DNA of 64,000 bases from Flammeovirgaceae bacterium 311 (GTDB lineage: Bacteria; Bacteroidota; Bacteroidia; Cytophagales; Cyclobacteriaceae). This document shows positions 1-9,079 of this stretch, piece after piece. The notes beneath the pieces are model-generated. The model had not been told where the DNA came from. It did no database searches and saw nothing but the letters and a program-made list of their open reading frames with translations. The translations under genes were made by a program, and so were the position numbers. Position 1 is the stretch's first letter, and each line of letters opens with the position of its first letter. The stretch lies in NCBI GenBank assembly GCA_000597885.1, contig CP004371.1:6584501-6648500 (forward strand). Direction: 5' to 3'.

Positions 1-54
1 AGAACTGAATTGTACGGGTACAGATCAAACGTAACCCCATTTTATATAGTATAG

Positions 55-85
55 GGCAGCTATATATTACATAAGTATAGCTGCC
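55..85. repeat. Perfect inverted repeat (stem-loop)
   Basis: Two 10-base arms, GGCAGCTATA at 55-64 and TATAGCTGCC at 76-85, are exact reverse complements around an 11-base AT-rich loop. The hairpin lies about 107 bases past the stop of the last glycosyltransferase of the minus-strand operon. It could end that transcript or one entering from the left, but no clear T-run follows on either strand, so the terminator role is inference. Nothing else is recognised in positions 1-191. Confidence 0.45.
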
Positions 86-191
86 TGTATTCAATGAGCT
101 GTTACCAACCAATGATCACCGAAGCGGGAGAATTAGATTTGAGTCCGAAGATGAGATGGGGAACAGCAGGCCTTTAGTGCCTGCAGCTGGT

Positions 192-1118
192 CTATCTGAG
201 AGCGGCTTGCATGCTGGGGGATGGATGCCCTGGTTTAGCCGTTCTGTAGCCAACATTCCACCAAAGGCCCCTTATAAAGTTTTTAAGATGTATCGGTTGT
301 CTTTTCAGGATGTACTTCAGCAAGCCTTTAGGAATAACACAAGTCACTAAAAACAGGGAAAATAAAGTAAACTGAAACGGGCTGGTATTCCGCCGCATGA
401 ACAACACCCTGTTGCGGGTGTGGTAGTAAGCTTTTAAAGGGCTCTCTTTACCTACCGAAACCGACTCCTTGTGAAATATTTCACCTTCTGCCTGATAGTA
501 GATTTTGAAACCGGCTCTTTTGATCTGCTCAGCCCAATCCAGCTCCTCATAGTATAGGAAGAAAATATCAGGCATGGCACCTACTTTTTCAATTACTTCC
601 TTTTTCACCATCATGGCGGCTCCATGGGCAAAGTTAGTATAGCCTGACTTATCGTGCTGCCCCTGGTCCTCCTGCTTATGGCCTATGGCAACTGCCTGGC
701 CTGTAAAAGGATTCATGGCAGTATAACCTGCGTATTGAATAAGGGTAGGATTGGAGAAATATTTAATCTTGGGGCTTACAACGCCAATGGCCGGATCTTT
801 CTGAAATGGCTCCAGAAGCTTATCGAGCAGGTCTGGCGTTACTTCTGTATCGTTATTTACAATGAAAATATAATCACCTTTTGCAGCTGCTATGCCTATG
901 TTGTTGCCTCCTGCAAAACCCAGGTTCTGCTCATTTCTGATAAAGCGCACATATGGGTAGTTGGTTTTGATCAGTTGGGTAGGATCTTCTGCCGAGGCAT
1001 TATCTACCATGATAATTTCATAGTTATCATAACTGAGCGCCCTGCAGGAGTCCAGAAATTCACAACTTACTTTTAACTGATTATAGCTTAGGATAACGAT
1101 CGATACTAAGGGTTTCAT
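192..1118 (-). CDS. Family 2 glycosyltransferase (rhamnosyltransferase-like)
   Basis: This 308-residue protein begins with the GT2 hallmark VSIVILSYN, followed by a nucleotide-binding segment (EIIMVDNAS), the NLGFAGGNNIG loop and the metal-binding region FIVNNDTEV near residue 90, all typical of GT-A fold rhamnosyl- and galactofuranosyl-like transferases. A later FFLYYEELDW segment matches the acidic catalytic region of the same subfamily. A hydrophobic stretch near residues 245-270 could tether the C-terminus to the membrane. It is the last gene of a minus-strand operon, starting 4 bases after the second GT2 gene, so it likely adds a sugar to the lipid-linked unit begun by the phosphoglycosyl transferase at 2310-3419. 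The donor and acceptor sugars cannot be read from the sequence. Confidence 0.9.
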   Translation of the reverse strand: MKPLVSIVILSYNQLKVSCEFLDSCRALSYDNYEIIMVDNASAEDPTQLIKTNYPYVRFIRNEQNLGFAGGNNIGIAAAKGDYIFIVNNDTEVTPDLLDKLLEPFQKDPAIGVVSPKIKYFSNPTLIQYAGYTAMNPFTGQAVAIGHKQEDQGQHDKSGYTNFAHGAAMMVKKEVIEKVGAMPDIFFLYYEELDWAEQIKRAGFKIYYQAEGEIFHKESVSVGKESPLKAYYHTRNRVLFMRRNTSPFQFTLFSLFLVTCVIPKGLLKYILKRQPIHLKNFIRGLWWNVGYRTAKPGHPSPSMQAALR

Positions 1119-1122
1119 CAGA

Positions 1123-2307
1123 TTAATGCTGTATTTGTGTATGGTTGTGAGGAGTGTGTATAAAGCGGCTGTCTGCGTTCTTTAGCTTAAACAAGATCAG
1201 GAACATAATAAAGAACACACGTGGTACGGTAGCCAATGCCCGTAAAAAACGGCTGTCGACCAGGAAATTACCAAGTCCTAGCAGTATAGCAAATACGTAC
1301 AGCAGAAAGCATGCAGTCCAGACAGACAAACCTGCAGCCGAGATCTGAGGGAATAAGGCAAACACTGCAAAGCTAATGGTTGCCAGGCCCAGCAGCAGAA
1401 TACGCGGGAGCATTAAATTGCCCATTACTGACTGGTTAAAATAGTCGAGGTTGCCCTTAAAGAGCTGCTTGAAACCAAGCACAAAAGATTCACGCAGGTA
1501 TTTAAACTGGCTGCTCACCCACCTGCGGCGCTGGTTCTGAAATTTATCCGCATTATCAACCTTTTCATCATAAACAAAGGCATACGGATGATATTTGATA
1601 AACCTGCGGCGGCGCAAAATATCCAGTTGTAAAATTTTATCGAAACCACCAATTGCTTTATTGGAGGTAAGGGCTTCTTTAACCAGTTGGTAATCGAAAG
1701 CCATGCCTGAACCAATAATAGGGGCAGAGAGACCAATGGCATTGAAACCTCTGCGGAAAAGATGGTTATTTACCCGCTCGCTGGCTGCATCGAGCACTGC
1801 AAAGGAGGTATTGAGGTTTTTGGCTGTACGGCATCCCTGAACGGCTACTTCGCCCTGTTCAAATTCAGCAGCGATCTTGCGCAAAAAGTCAGGTTCCATC
1901 ACGTTATCTGCATCCAGAATAACAGCAATATCGTAAGGTTCTTCAATTTGGGAGAAAGCTGTATTTAGCGCTTTGGCTTTGGTGCTCTTGTCAAAAGAGA
2001 CTTCGATAACACGAATGGGTAGCGTACGTAATTTTGTAAGGGTATCCGGGTGCAGGGAGTCTGCAACAACCACCACTTCATACCGGCTTTTAGCGTATGA
2101 CTGATTCAGTGCCTCCTGTGCGGTGTGAAAAATCACACCATCTTCTTTATAGGCCGGAATCATGATACAAATTCTAAATCGGTCCTGGCTGGAGAAACGG
2201 TTTGGGAAGCGGCGCAGGCGTCCTGCCAGTGCCGGAATAAAAATGTACAGACCAAAGACCAGAAGATAAGCAAGCAGGGAGTATTCCAGTATTTTTAAAA
2301 CTATCAT
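1123..2307 (-). CDS. Membrane-bound processive-type family 2 glycosyltransferase
   Basis: The 394-residue protein has an N-terminal membrane helix (about residues 8-28), then a GT2 domain with IMIPAYKE, a DADN metal-binding motif near residue 132, and a QRRRW motif near residue 260. The last motif is the acceptor/product-binding signature of BcsA/hyaluronan-synthase-like enzymes. Two or three C-terminal helices follow (about residues 295-375), the expected topology for enzymes that act at the inner membrane. It lies 2 bases downstream of the sugar-phosphate transferase gene and 4 bases upstream of the second GT2, so the three are almost certainly co-transcribed for a surface polysaccharide. 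Whether it is truly processive is not decidable from the motif alone. It lacks a PilZ domain, so direct c-di-GMP control is not indicated. Confidence 0.88.
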   Translation of the reverse strand: MIVLKILEYSLLAYLLVFGLYIFIPALAGRLRRFPNRFSSQDRFRICIMIPAYKEDGVIFHTAQEALNQSYAKSRYEVVVVADSLHPDTLTKLRTLPIRVIEVSFDKSTKAKALNTAFSQIEEPYDIAVILDADNVMEPDFLRKIAAEFEQGEVAVQGCRTAKNLNTSFAVLDAASERVNNHLFRRGFNAIGLSAPIIGSGMAFDYQLVKEALTSNKAIGGFDKILQLDILRRRRFIKYHPYAFVYDEKVDNADKFQNQRRRWVSSQFKYLRESFVLGFKQLFKGNLDYFNQSVMGNLMLPRILLLGLATISFAVFALFPQISAAGLSVWTACFLLYVFAILLGLGNFLVDSRFLRALATVPRVFFIMFLILFKLKNADSRFIHTPHNHTQIQH

Positions 2308-2309
2308 TA

Positions 2310-3419
2310 TTAAACCGATTCTTTTTGTAGCAGCGCGGGCACGGTTTGTGCCATTATTTTAATGTCAAACCAAAGGGAACATTCATCGGCATACTGCATG
2401 TCCAGTGCAATACGTTCTTCTGCCGACATTTCTTTTTTACCTCTTTTGGTTACCTGCCAGAGGCCGGTGATGCCGGCAGGTGCCAGAAAACGCTTAGACC
2501 ACAGGTCACGGGTAATTTTTTCTGCTTCGTACAGTGGCAGTGGACGGTTGCCTACGATAGACATATCACCAATCAGCACATTGATAAGCTGCGGAAGTTC
2601 GTCAAGACTGGTGTTACGCAGAAAACGTCCGAAACGGGTAACCCTTGGATCATTATCAAACTTCAGGAAGGAAACTCCGGAGCTGGAATCATACTGATTT
2701 AAGGCAAGGAGTTTATTAATTTCCTGGTCAGCACCAATACGCATGGAGCGAAACTTGTAAAAGTTAAAAATCTTATAGCCGGTACCCACACGTTTGGAGA
2801 CATAGAACACCGGGCCGGGAGATTCCAGCTTGATCATCAGTGCCAGCAGCAGAAATATAGGGCTAAGGAATAGCAGTAGCGTAAAAGATACGATGATATC
2901 AAATGCCCTTTTGATTGCTGAAATGCGCAGCTGCGGAAAATAAATGGTGGAGTGGTTCTCTTCCAGTCTTTCATCCCGGGTAAGGTGCAGAAATTCCAGT
3001 CTGGAACATAAGTCTTCTATATTTACTTCACCGGCGTAAAAATCATCTGCACCGGCCATCTTAGCTTTCAGCTTGTCGGCAAGGCTGGGATTATCGAGCA
3101 GGAGTATGCTGGGCACCTTACGCAGGTTAGGGCATCTTTCCAGGTTAGCAATAAAAGTATATGCCTCATCGCCCTGCATGTCTTCCTGACAGAGGATCGC
3201 ATAGGGGAGGGGGGATTTAGCGTAAACATCGGCCAGTAGCTTAACATAGGCTTTGAAAGCGTCTTTATAAAGAACACATCTGTAGCCTTCGTTTTGCAGT
3301 TGCTGAACCAAAACGCTATTGATATCCTGTCCAATACATATAATAGTATTGGAAAAGACAGGAGTAGCTGGTACATCAAGTTTTCTACGCATCTGCCACA
3401 GACTGTTTATGGTTGTCAA
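2310..3419 (-). CDS. Phosphoglycosyl transferase fused to a degenerate receiver-like domain
   Basis: The C-terminal half (about residues 165-369) is a bacterial sugar transferase (monotopic phosphoglycosyl transferase). It shows KRAFDIIVS leading into a re-entrant hydrophobic helix, [19 protein letters not shown], the catalytic DELPQ, and [12 protein letters not shown]. Such enzymes attach the first sugar-phosphate to undecaprenyl phosphate. The N-terminal 150 residues resemble a CheY-like fold, ending in an AGADDF segment like the AGAAGCL of real receivers. The position of the phospho-acceptor Asp appears to be Gln (LCQEDM) and the conserved Lys is missing, so it would be a pseudo-receiver. 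The listed start is TTG at 3419. An ATG at 3392 gives a protein nine residues shorter and reduces the overlap with the upstream response regulator from 35 to 8 bases, so it is a serious alternative. Confidence 0.85.
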   Translation of the reverse strand: MTTINSLWQMRRKLDVPATPVFSNTIICIGQDINSVLVQQLQNEGYRCVLYKDAFKAYVKLLADVYAKSPLPYAILCQEDMQGDEAYTFIANLERCPNLRKVPSILLLDNPSLADKLKAKMAGADDFYAGEVNIEDLCSRLEFLHLTRDERLEENHSTIYFPQLRISAIKRAFDIIVSFTLLLFLSPIFLLLALMIKLESPGPVFYVSKRVGTGYKIFNFYKFRSMRIGADQEINKLLALNQYDSSSGVSFLKFDNDPRVTRFGRFLRNTSLDELPQLINVLIGDMSIVGNRPLPLYEAEKITRDLWSKRFLAPAGITGLWQVTKRGKKEMSAEERIALDMQYADECSLWFDIKIMAQTVPALLQKESV

Positions 3420-3777
3420 TAACTAGATTAATTGCCTTTAGTAAATCAGGCGGATTGAATGGTTTTGTCAGGCAGCCTGCTGCTCCGGCAGTCATGCACC
3501 GGTCTTTGGTTGCGCTATCATCAAATCCAGTTAACATGATCACAGGAATATCCCGGTAGTAACCACTGCGTTTTAAATGGTTAAGAAGGTCAAAGCCATC
3601 TAATTGGGGCATATCGATATCCGACAATATGAGGTCAGGTAAATTGCCTTTATCCATCCAGATAAGTCCTTTGTGTCCATTCTCCACAGTTACGACCTCA
3701 AATTGCTCCTTAAGCAAAAAATTCAGGAGTGTACGCACAAAATAATCATCCTCAACAATTAGAACTCGCTTACGCAT
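3385..3777 (-). CDS. Single-domain response regulator (CheY-like)
   Basis: The 130 residues form one receiver domain and nothing more. Visible are the acidic pair Asp10-Asp11 in VEDD, the phospho-acceptor Asp53 in LILSDIDMP, the switch Thr in VIMLTGF, and the conserved Lys in CLTKPFNP. There is no DNA-binding or enzymatic output domain, so it must act by protein contact. It is the first gene of the exopolysaccharide operon and its 3' end overlaps the phosphoglycosyl transferase gene, which itself has a receiver-like N-terminus. A direct interaction between the two is an attractive inference. No cognate histidine kinase lies next to it. Confidence 0.93.
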   Translation of the reverse strand: MRKRVLIVEDDYFVRTLLNFLLKEQFEVVTVENGHKGLIWMDKGNLPDLILSDIDMPQLDGFDLLNHLKRSGYYRDIPVIMLTGFDDSATKDRCMTAGAAGCLTKPFNPPDLLKAINLVIDNHKQSVADA

Positions 3778-4397
3778 AGTTTTATAAATTTAAAAAATGG
3801 CTGAATGTTAAATGATCATTTCTGTAGTCTATGCAAAATACAAAAATTGATCTGGCTAAAGAATTGCTAATTTCTTTAGTGGTTAGTGAGAACGCCCATA
3901 AAAAATATAATTATCGCTCCTCACAAAATTACGAAATTGAAACATCAGAACAAATTATTGAACATTTCATTTCGTTCTATTTGAATTAAGATTTTATTAA
4001 AAAATTAAACCTGGTATATCTTACCCGTAATACTTACGGTGAGTCTATCTTTTTGGTTTATATATTGATAAAAAAATCTCACTCTTTAAAAGTGGGTACT
4101 CATTTAAACTCCTATCTTAAAAAAAGGTTGCTTCTGCCTTTGATAATAATATGCTGAAATTCCAGTGCAGAAAGCGCATACGTTTGAAGTTGTTTGAAAG
4201 TATGGTAGTCGCTTAGCACCCCCTGCTATTTAAATTGATTCTAAATAATATAATGGTTTGATCATATTCTATAAACAACTGATAATCAGCACTATATCAT
4301 ATAACACTAAATTAATAAGTAACAGAAAAGATTATTTATCCTAGTTGTTTAAAAGGTGTACCGGTCGTAGATTTGTGCCGAATTTTAGAGATATAAC
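3778..4397. other. Divergent AT-rich intergenic region
   Basis: About 620 bases separate the response-regulator operon (minus) from the act respiratory operon (plus). The stretch is clearly AT-rich, has no supported reading frame, and contains no tRNA-like or repeat structure that I can recognise. Its right end carries the promoter described separately at 4345-4375. Its left end must carry the promoter for the minus-strand operon, but I found no convincing TAnnTTTG box there. Confidence 0.6.
4345..4375 (+). promoter_or_regulatory. Bacteroidota-type promoter for the act operon
   Basis: TTG at 4345-4347 is followed after 20 bases by TAGATTTG at 4368-4375, an exact match to the Bacteroidota consensus TTG-N19-21-TAnnTTTG recognised by the primary sigma factor (RpoD/SigABfr) of this phylum. 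Transcription would start a few bases after 4375, leaving a leader of only some 15 bases before the ATG at 4398. The spacing and match are visible; activity is inferred. Confidence 0.6.
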
Positions 4398-5768
4398 ATG
4401 TCGGAAAATCATCTAGATTTGCTGAAAGAAAGCGTCTCGAAACCGGGATTTCTGCGGTCATTTGCGGTTTTGATGTTGGCTGGCCTACTATGTTTAGGCA
4501 GCGCACCAGTTTTAGCTCAGGCACAGGCAGGAGCAAGCCAGGAACAAGCACAGGATGCAGGCGAGGAAATCAACAAAGCACCTGTTGAAACACCCTCGGC
4601 ACCAGGGGCTATCCCCGAATCTGAGGAGGCTGTTGCTGCAGGTGCAGCCCTGTTCAGAAACAACTGCCAGCAATGCCACGCAATACGCGAAGTAGTGGTA
4701 GGACCGGCGCTTCAAAATGTTCATCAGCGCCGGGATGTGGAATGGCTTAAGGCCTTTATCCGCAATTCTCAAAAAGTAATCCAGTCTGGAGATCCTTATG
4801 CTGTAGCCTTATATAATCAGTATAATAAGACCCAGATGCCAGCCTTCAACTTTAAGGATGATGATCTGTTGGCAATACTGGCTTATATCAAAACAGAATC
4901 AAATGTTGCGCCAGGCAACGATCAGGGAGTTGCTTCTCCTGATTCCGAAAACAAAGGCCTGGAAGGCGGACAGGGAGCAGGTGCAACACCGGGTTATATC
5001 ACTGTTATATTAGTAGTATTGGGTATTGTACTGGTGCTGGTGCTGGTGGTACTTGCGCTGGTGCTGGCTGTATTACGCCGTTACCTGACCCAACGCTCAG
5101 ACCTGGATGCTGCCGATAAGGAAATCATCGATAGCCGCATCAGTCTTAAAGGCGTAGTAACCAGCAGGCCTTTCTTATTCCTGCTGATCTTTATTTTTAC
5201 AGCGGTTGTCTTTAAAAATGTAATCGACGGCTTGTACAGCATAGGTGTACAGCAGGGATACATGCCAACTCAGCCAATTGCCTTCTCGCATAAATTGCAC
5301 GCCGGCACTTACCAGATTAACTGTAACTACTGCCACACTGGGGTTTATAAGGCTAAATCTGCCAATATTCCATCTGTTAATATCTGTATGAACTGCCACA
5401 ATACTATCAAGACTGAGTCTCCTGAGATTCAAAAACTGTATGCAGCTCAGGATAATAATGCTCCTATTGAGTGGGTGCGTATTCACAACCTCCCGGATCT
5501 GGCATATTTTAACCACGCCCAGCATACCAGTGTGGGTGGCCTTGAGTGCCAGACCTGCCATGGCCCTATACAGGAAATGGATGTGGTGTATCAGTACAGC
5601 AAACTTACCATGGGCTGGTGTATTAACTGCCACCGCGAAACAGAGGTAAGAACCGAAGGAAATGAGTATTACGATAAGCTTGTGAAACTACATGAAGTAA
5701 GCACAGCTACAGGTAATATGACTGTTGAAGACATTGGCGGTCTTGAATGTTCACGCTGCCACTACTAA
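4398..5768 (+). CDS. actA: Alternative Complex III subunit A with extra N-terminal cytochrome c domain
   Basis: This 456-residue membrane-anchored multiheme cytochrome c is the electron-exit side of Alternative Complex III. Six CxxCH heme motifs are visible with first Cys near residues 90, 309, 330, 384, 408 and 451. The last five form the pentaheme ActA core. The first (CQQCH) sits in a separate class I cytochrome c-like domain of about 100 residues, placed between an N-terminal signal or anchor helix (19-43) and a helix at about 200-226. A further helix at about 255-273 precedes the pentaheme part. The extra domain may pass electrons onward to an oxidase CuA site. It is the first gene of the act-cox operon, with a promoter 23-53 bases upstream of the start codon. 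Confidence 0.93.
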   Translation: MSENHLDLLKESVSKPGFLRSFAVLMLAGLLCLGSAPVLAQAQAGASQEQAQDAGEEINKAPVETPSAPGAIPESEEAVAAGAALFRNNCQQCHAIREVVVGPALQNVHQRRDVEWLKAFIRNSQKVIQSGDPYAVALYNQYNKTQMPAFNFKDDDLLAILAYIKTESNVAPGNDQGVASPDSENKGLEGGQGAGATPGYITVILVVLGIVLVLVLVVLALVLAVLRRYLTQRSDLDAADKEIIDSRISLKGVVTSRPFLFLLIFIFTAVVFKNVIDGLYSIGVQQGYMPTQPIAFSHKLHAGTYQINCNYCHTGVYKAKSANIPSVNICMNCHNTIKTESPEIQKLYAAQDNNAPIEWVRIHNLPDLAYFNHAQHTSVGGLECQTCHGPIQEMDVVYQYSKLTMGWCINCHRETEVRTEGNEYYDKLVKLHEVSTATGNMTVEDIGGLECSRCHY

Positions 5769-5806
5769 AATTAAAATCAATATCTTATTGATATTATATA
5801 GATAAG

Positions 5807-8800
5807 ATGAGCGACAACAAAAAAAGATACTGGAAAGGTCTGGAGCAGCTTCAAAATAAAGAAGGCTTTGTGCGTGCCAATGAGCATGAGTTTCCGGAGT
5901 ACTTGCCAATAAATTCCAATCACGGAGAAGGTGGGCCTTCCAGACGTGACTTCTTAAAAATGATGGGCTTTGGTATTGCAGCAGTTTCTCTGGCAGCCTG
6001 CGAAGCTCCAGTAAAGTATGCCATACCTTACCTTAATAAGCCTGCTGATGTAGATCCTACCATCCCTAACTTTTATGCCTCTACCTATGCTCATGGCGGA
6101 GATTACTGTAGCATAGTAGTTAAAACCAGGGAAGGCCGTCCTATCAAGATTGAAGGTAACCAGTATTCTAAAATCAGCCAGGGGGGTACTGATGCCCAGG
6201 TGCAGGCTTCTGTACTTAGTCTTTACGATCATACCAGATTACAGGGACCTGTTGCTGTTAAAGAAGGTGGCGATGTTGAGAAGGTAAGCTGGGAGGTGTT
6301 GGATAAAACTACCATTGGCCGCTTACGCCAGGCCAGAAACCTGCGCATTGTAAGTAATACAGTACTTAGCCCCAGCACAAAAGCAGTTATCGGTGATCTG
6401 ATCAGCACCTATGGTGGTGAGCATATCATGTATGATCCTGCCTCCAGCTTTGCCTTGATCGAAGCACACAGAGAAAACTTTGGACAGGCAGCTGTGCCTT
6501 CTTACGATTTCACCCAGGCTGAAGTGATTGTAGGTTTCAACGCAGACTTCCTGGGTACCTGGTTGTCTACCGTAGAAAATAACAAGCAATACAGCAAAAC
6601 TCGTAAAGTGAGCGAAGTTAATAAAACTATGTCTCGCCATTACCAGTTTGAATCCCTGATGACGATTACCGGAGCCAATGCTGATTACAGAACACCCATC
6701 AGACCCTCTGAAGAAGGAATGGCAATAGCAGCACTTTATAACCTGATTGCAGGTGGTAATGCAACTTCGGTTAATACTGGCAGACAGGCAGGTGAAATCA
6801 AAAATCTACAGAAAGCTGCAAATGATCTGATCAAAGCCCGTGGCCGCAGCCTTGTTGTCTCTGGTTCTAACGACATTGCTGTGCAGCGAATGGTGAATGC
6901 AATCAATCAGGCACTGGGTAACTACGGTACAACCATACAGATCAATAATCCTGCTTACTATAAGCAGGGCGATGACCGTAGGATGGCGCGCTTTGTACAG
7001 GATGCTGCCAATGGGCAGGTGGATGCCGTTATTTTCTATGACTGTAATCCAGTTTATGATTATGCAGGTGGTGCAACGCTGGCCAATGCGCTAAGTAGCA
7101 ACAAAGTACAGTTTGCAGTTTCTACCTCCTATAAGCTGGATGAAACAGCAGTATTGTGCAATTTGGTAGCGCCTGATCATCATTACCTGGAGTCATGGAA
7201 CGATTATGAGCCTAAGCAGGGTCAGTATAGCCTGGCACAGCCTACAATTCGTCCAATCTTCGAAACCCGGCAGGCACAGGAAAGCTTTTTGCTCTGGACC
7301 AGCGGAACAGCTACACCTTATTTCGATTACCTGCGGAACCGCTGGAGAAGCAGCCAGTTTGCGCAGCAGAGCGAGATAGTAGATTTCCAGACATTCTGGG
7401 ATACTGTACTCTTCACTGGTGTTTACGTGCCTGGTGATGGACTGAATATTATGATTACACCGGGTGGTGCCGATGAAGTGATCGAAGGTGGTCCCTCTAA
7501 AGCAATGACTACACCAGATAGTGTTGCTACCAATGCAGCAGCAGTAAACAGAACAACTATAAATACACCTATAGTTGGTACTGCTACTGCTGTTGAGCCA
7601 GTGCAGCAATTAAACTATACCGGAAATGCTGATGCAGATGCCAGAGCCATTGCAGGTACGTACAAGACTAATCCTGCTAATGTTGAGCTGGTAATCTATC
7701 AGAAAATAGGTATCGGAACCGGCCGTCAGGCTAATAATCCCTGGTTACAGGAACTTCCTGATCCAATTACCAAAGTTACCTGGGATAACTACCTGACTAT
7801 TCCAATCTCCCTGGCAAATGAATGGGGAATGGAAAATGAGTTAGGACAGGGTAAAACCAAATTTGCCAACCTTAAGATTGGTAATGCAGAACCAGTGAAG
7901 GTTCCTGTACTTATACAGCCTGGCCAGGCCAACGGAACAGTTGGTATTTCTCTTGGCTATGGCCGTAAGGTAGCGGGTTTAGTGGGTGATAATGTTGGTG
8001 TTAATGCATATCCATTCCTTAGAATAGATAACACAGGCGTAGTACACTACAACCAGCTGGAAAGTGTAAGTGTAGAGCTTGTAAACGACAATTACTACCT
8101 TGCCCAGACTCAGACACACCAGACCTTCATGGGGCGCGAAACTGTCATACAGGATTCCACTCTGGCTGAGTACCAGGCTGATTCTAAAGCAGGCCGATTC
8201 GAACCTAAAATTGCTACTTCTCATGGTCCAATGGATCCCAACGCTGTCAGCCTCTGGGATGGCCACGTGTATCCAAACCACCACTGGACCATGGTAATTG
8301 ATATGAATAGCTGTACCGGCTGCAGTGCCTGTACCATTGCCTGTAATGTAGAAAACAATATACCAGTAGTAGGTAAAGCAGAAGTGCTGAACCGCCGTGA
8401 TATGCTGTGGCTGCGCATAGACCGCTACTATAGTTCAGATTCTGTAGATAACTTAAGGGAAATGGAACAAGCTTCGGAAAACCCCGAAGTAACCTTCCAG
8501 CCTATGCTGTGCCAGCACTGTAACAATGCTCCATGCGAAACGGTGTGTCCGGTAGTAGCTACCACGCACAGTACAGAAGGCCTGAATCAAATGGCCTATA
8601 ACCGCTGCATTGGTACCCGTTACTGCGCTAACAACTGCCCATATAAAGTACGTCGCTTCAACTGGTTTAAATACCACGATAACGAGGAGTTTGCTTTCAA
8701 TACGCCAATGAGCACCGATTTAGGTAAAATGGTGCTGAACCCGGACGTAACTGTCCGTGCCCGTGGTGTAATGGAGAAATGTACCTTCTGCGTGCAAAGA

Positions 8801-9061
8801 ATTCAGGCAGGTAAACTCAACGCCAAGCGTGAAGGTCGCCGTCCGCTGGATGGAGAGATTGTAACTGCATGTGCCAGCGCCTGTCCTACAGATGCCATCA
8901 CATTCGGTGATATCAACGATCCTGATAGCCGTGTACGTGAGCTGCTTGAAATGGAAAAAGAAGGCCGTGCATACAACGTACTTAAAGAGATTGGTACCCG
9001 TCCGAATGTGTACTACCTCACCAAGATCCGTAACAAAGACCTGGAACAAACAACTGCATAA
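5807..9061 (+). CDS. actB: Alternative Complex III subunit B (molybdopterin-like plus iron-sulfur protein)
   Basis: The 1084-residue protein has a twin-arginine-like signal (SRRDFLKMMGFG, about residues 46-57) followed by SLAAC, a possible lipobox. About 750 residues of molybdopterin-oxidoreductase fold follow, which in this family binds no molybdenum cofactor. The C-terminal 250 residues hold four iron-sulfur binding sets: CTGCSACTIAC near residue 836, CQHCNNAPCETVC, CIGTRYCANNCP, and CTFC paired with CASACP. In characterised complexes these form three [4Fe-4S] and one [3Fe-4S] cluster. It carries electrons from the quinol site to ActA on the periplasmic face. It lies 38 bases after actA and 18 before actC. 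Confidence 0.95.
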   Translation: MSDNKKRYWKGLEQLQNKEGFVRANEHEFPEYLPINSNHGEGGPSRRDFLKMMGFGIAAVSLAACEAPVKYAIPYLNKPADVDPTIPNFYASTYAHGGDYCSIVVKTREGRPIKIEGNQYSKISQGGTDAQVQASVLSLYDHTRLQGPVAVKEGGDVEKVSWEVLDKTTIGRLRQARNLRIVSNTVLSPSTKAVIGDLISTYGGEHIMYDPASSFALIEAHRENFGQAAVPSYDFTQAEVIVGFNADFLGTWLSTVENNKQYSKTRKVSEVNKTMSRHYQFESLMTITGANADYRTPIRPSEEGMAIAALYNLIAGGNATSVNTGRQAGEIKNLQKAANDLIKARGRSLVVSGSNDIAVQRMVNAINQALGNYGTTIQINNPAYYKQGDDRRMARFVQDAANGQVDAVIFYDCNPVYDYAGGATLANALSSNKVQFAVSTSYKLDETAVLCNLVAPDHHYLESWNDYEPKQGQYSLAQPTIRPIFETRQAQESFLLWTSGTATPYFDYLRNRWRSSQFAQQSEIVDFQTFWDTVLFTGVYVPGDGLNIMITPGGADEVIEGGPSKAMTTPDSVATNAAAVNRTTINTPIVGTATAVEPVQQLNYTGNADADARAIAGTYKTNPANVELVIYQKIGIGTGRQANNPWLQELPDPITKVTWDNYLTIPISLANEWGMENELGQGKTKFANLKIGNAEPVKVPVLIQPGQANGTVGISLGYGRKVAGLVGDNVGVNAYPFLRIDNTGVVHYNQLESVSVELVNDNYYLAQTQTHQTFMGRETVIQDSTLAEYQADSKAGRFEPKIATSHGPMDPNAVSLWDGHVYPNHHWTMVIDMNSCTGCSACTIACNVENNIPVVGKAEVLNRRDMLWLRIDRYYSSDSVDNLREMEQASENPEVTFQPMLCQHCNNAPCETVCPVVATTHSTEGLNQMAYNRCIGTRYCANNCPYKVRRFNWFKYHDNEEFAFNTPMSTDLGKMVLNPDVTVRARGVMEKCTFCVQRIQAGKLNAKREGRRPLDGEIVTACASACPTDAITFGDINDPDSRVRELLEMEKEGRAYNVLKEIGTRPNVYYLTKIRNKDLEQTTA

Positions 9062-9079
9062 ATTATAAAGCGATAACCT

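Noticed and set aside
156-350. 64-residue plus-strand frame at the left edge
   Set aside because: It lies mostly antisense to the GT2 gene and has no recognisable protein features.
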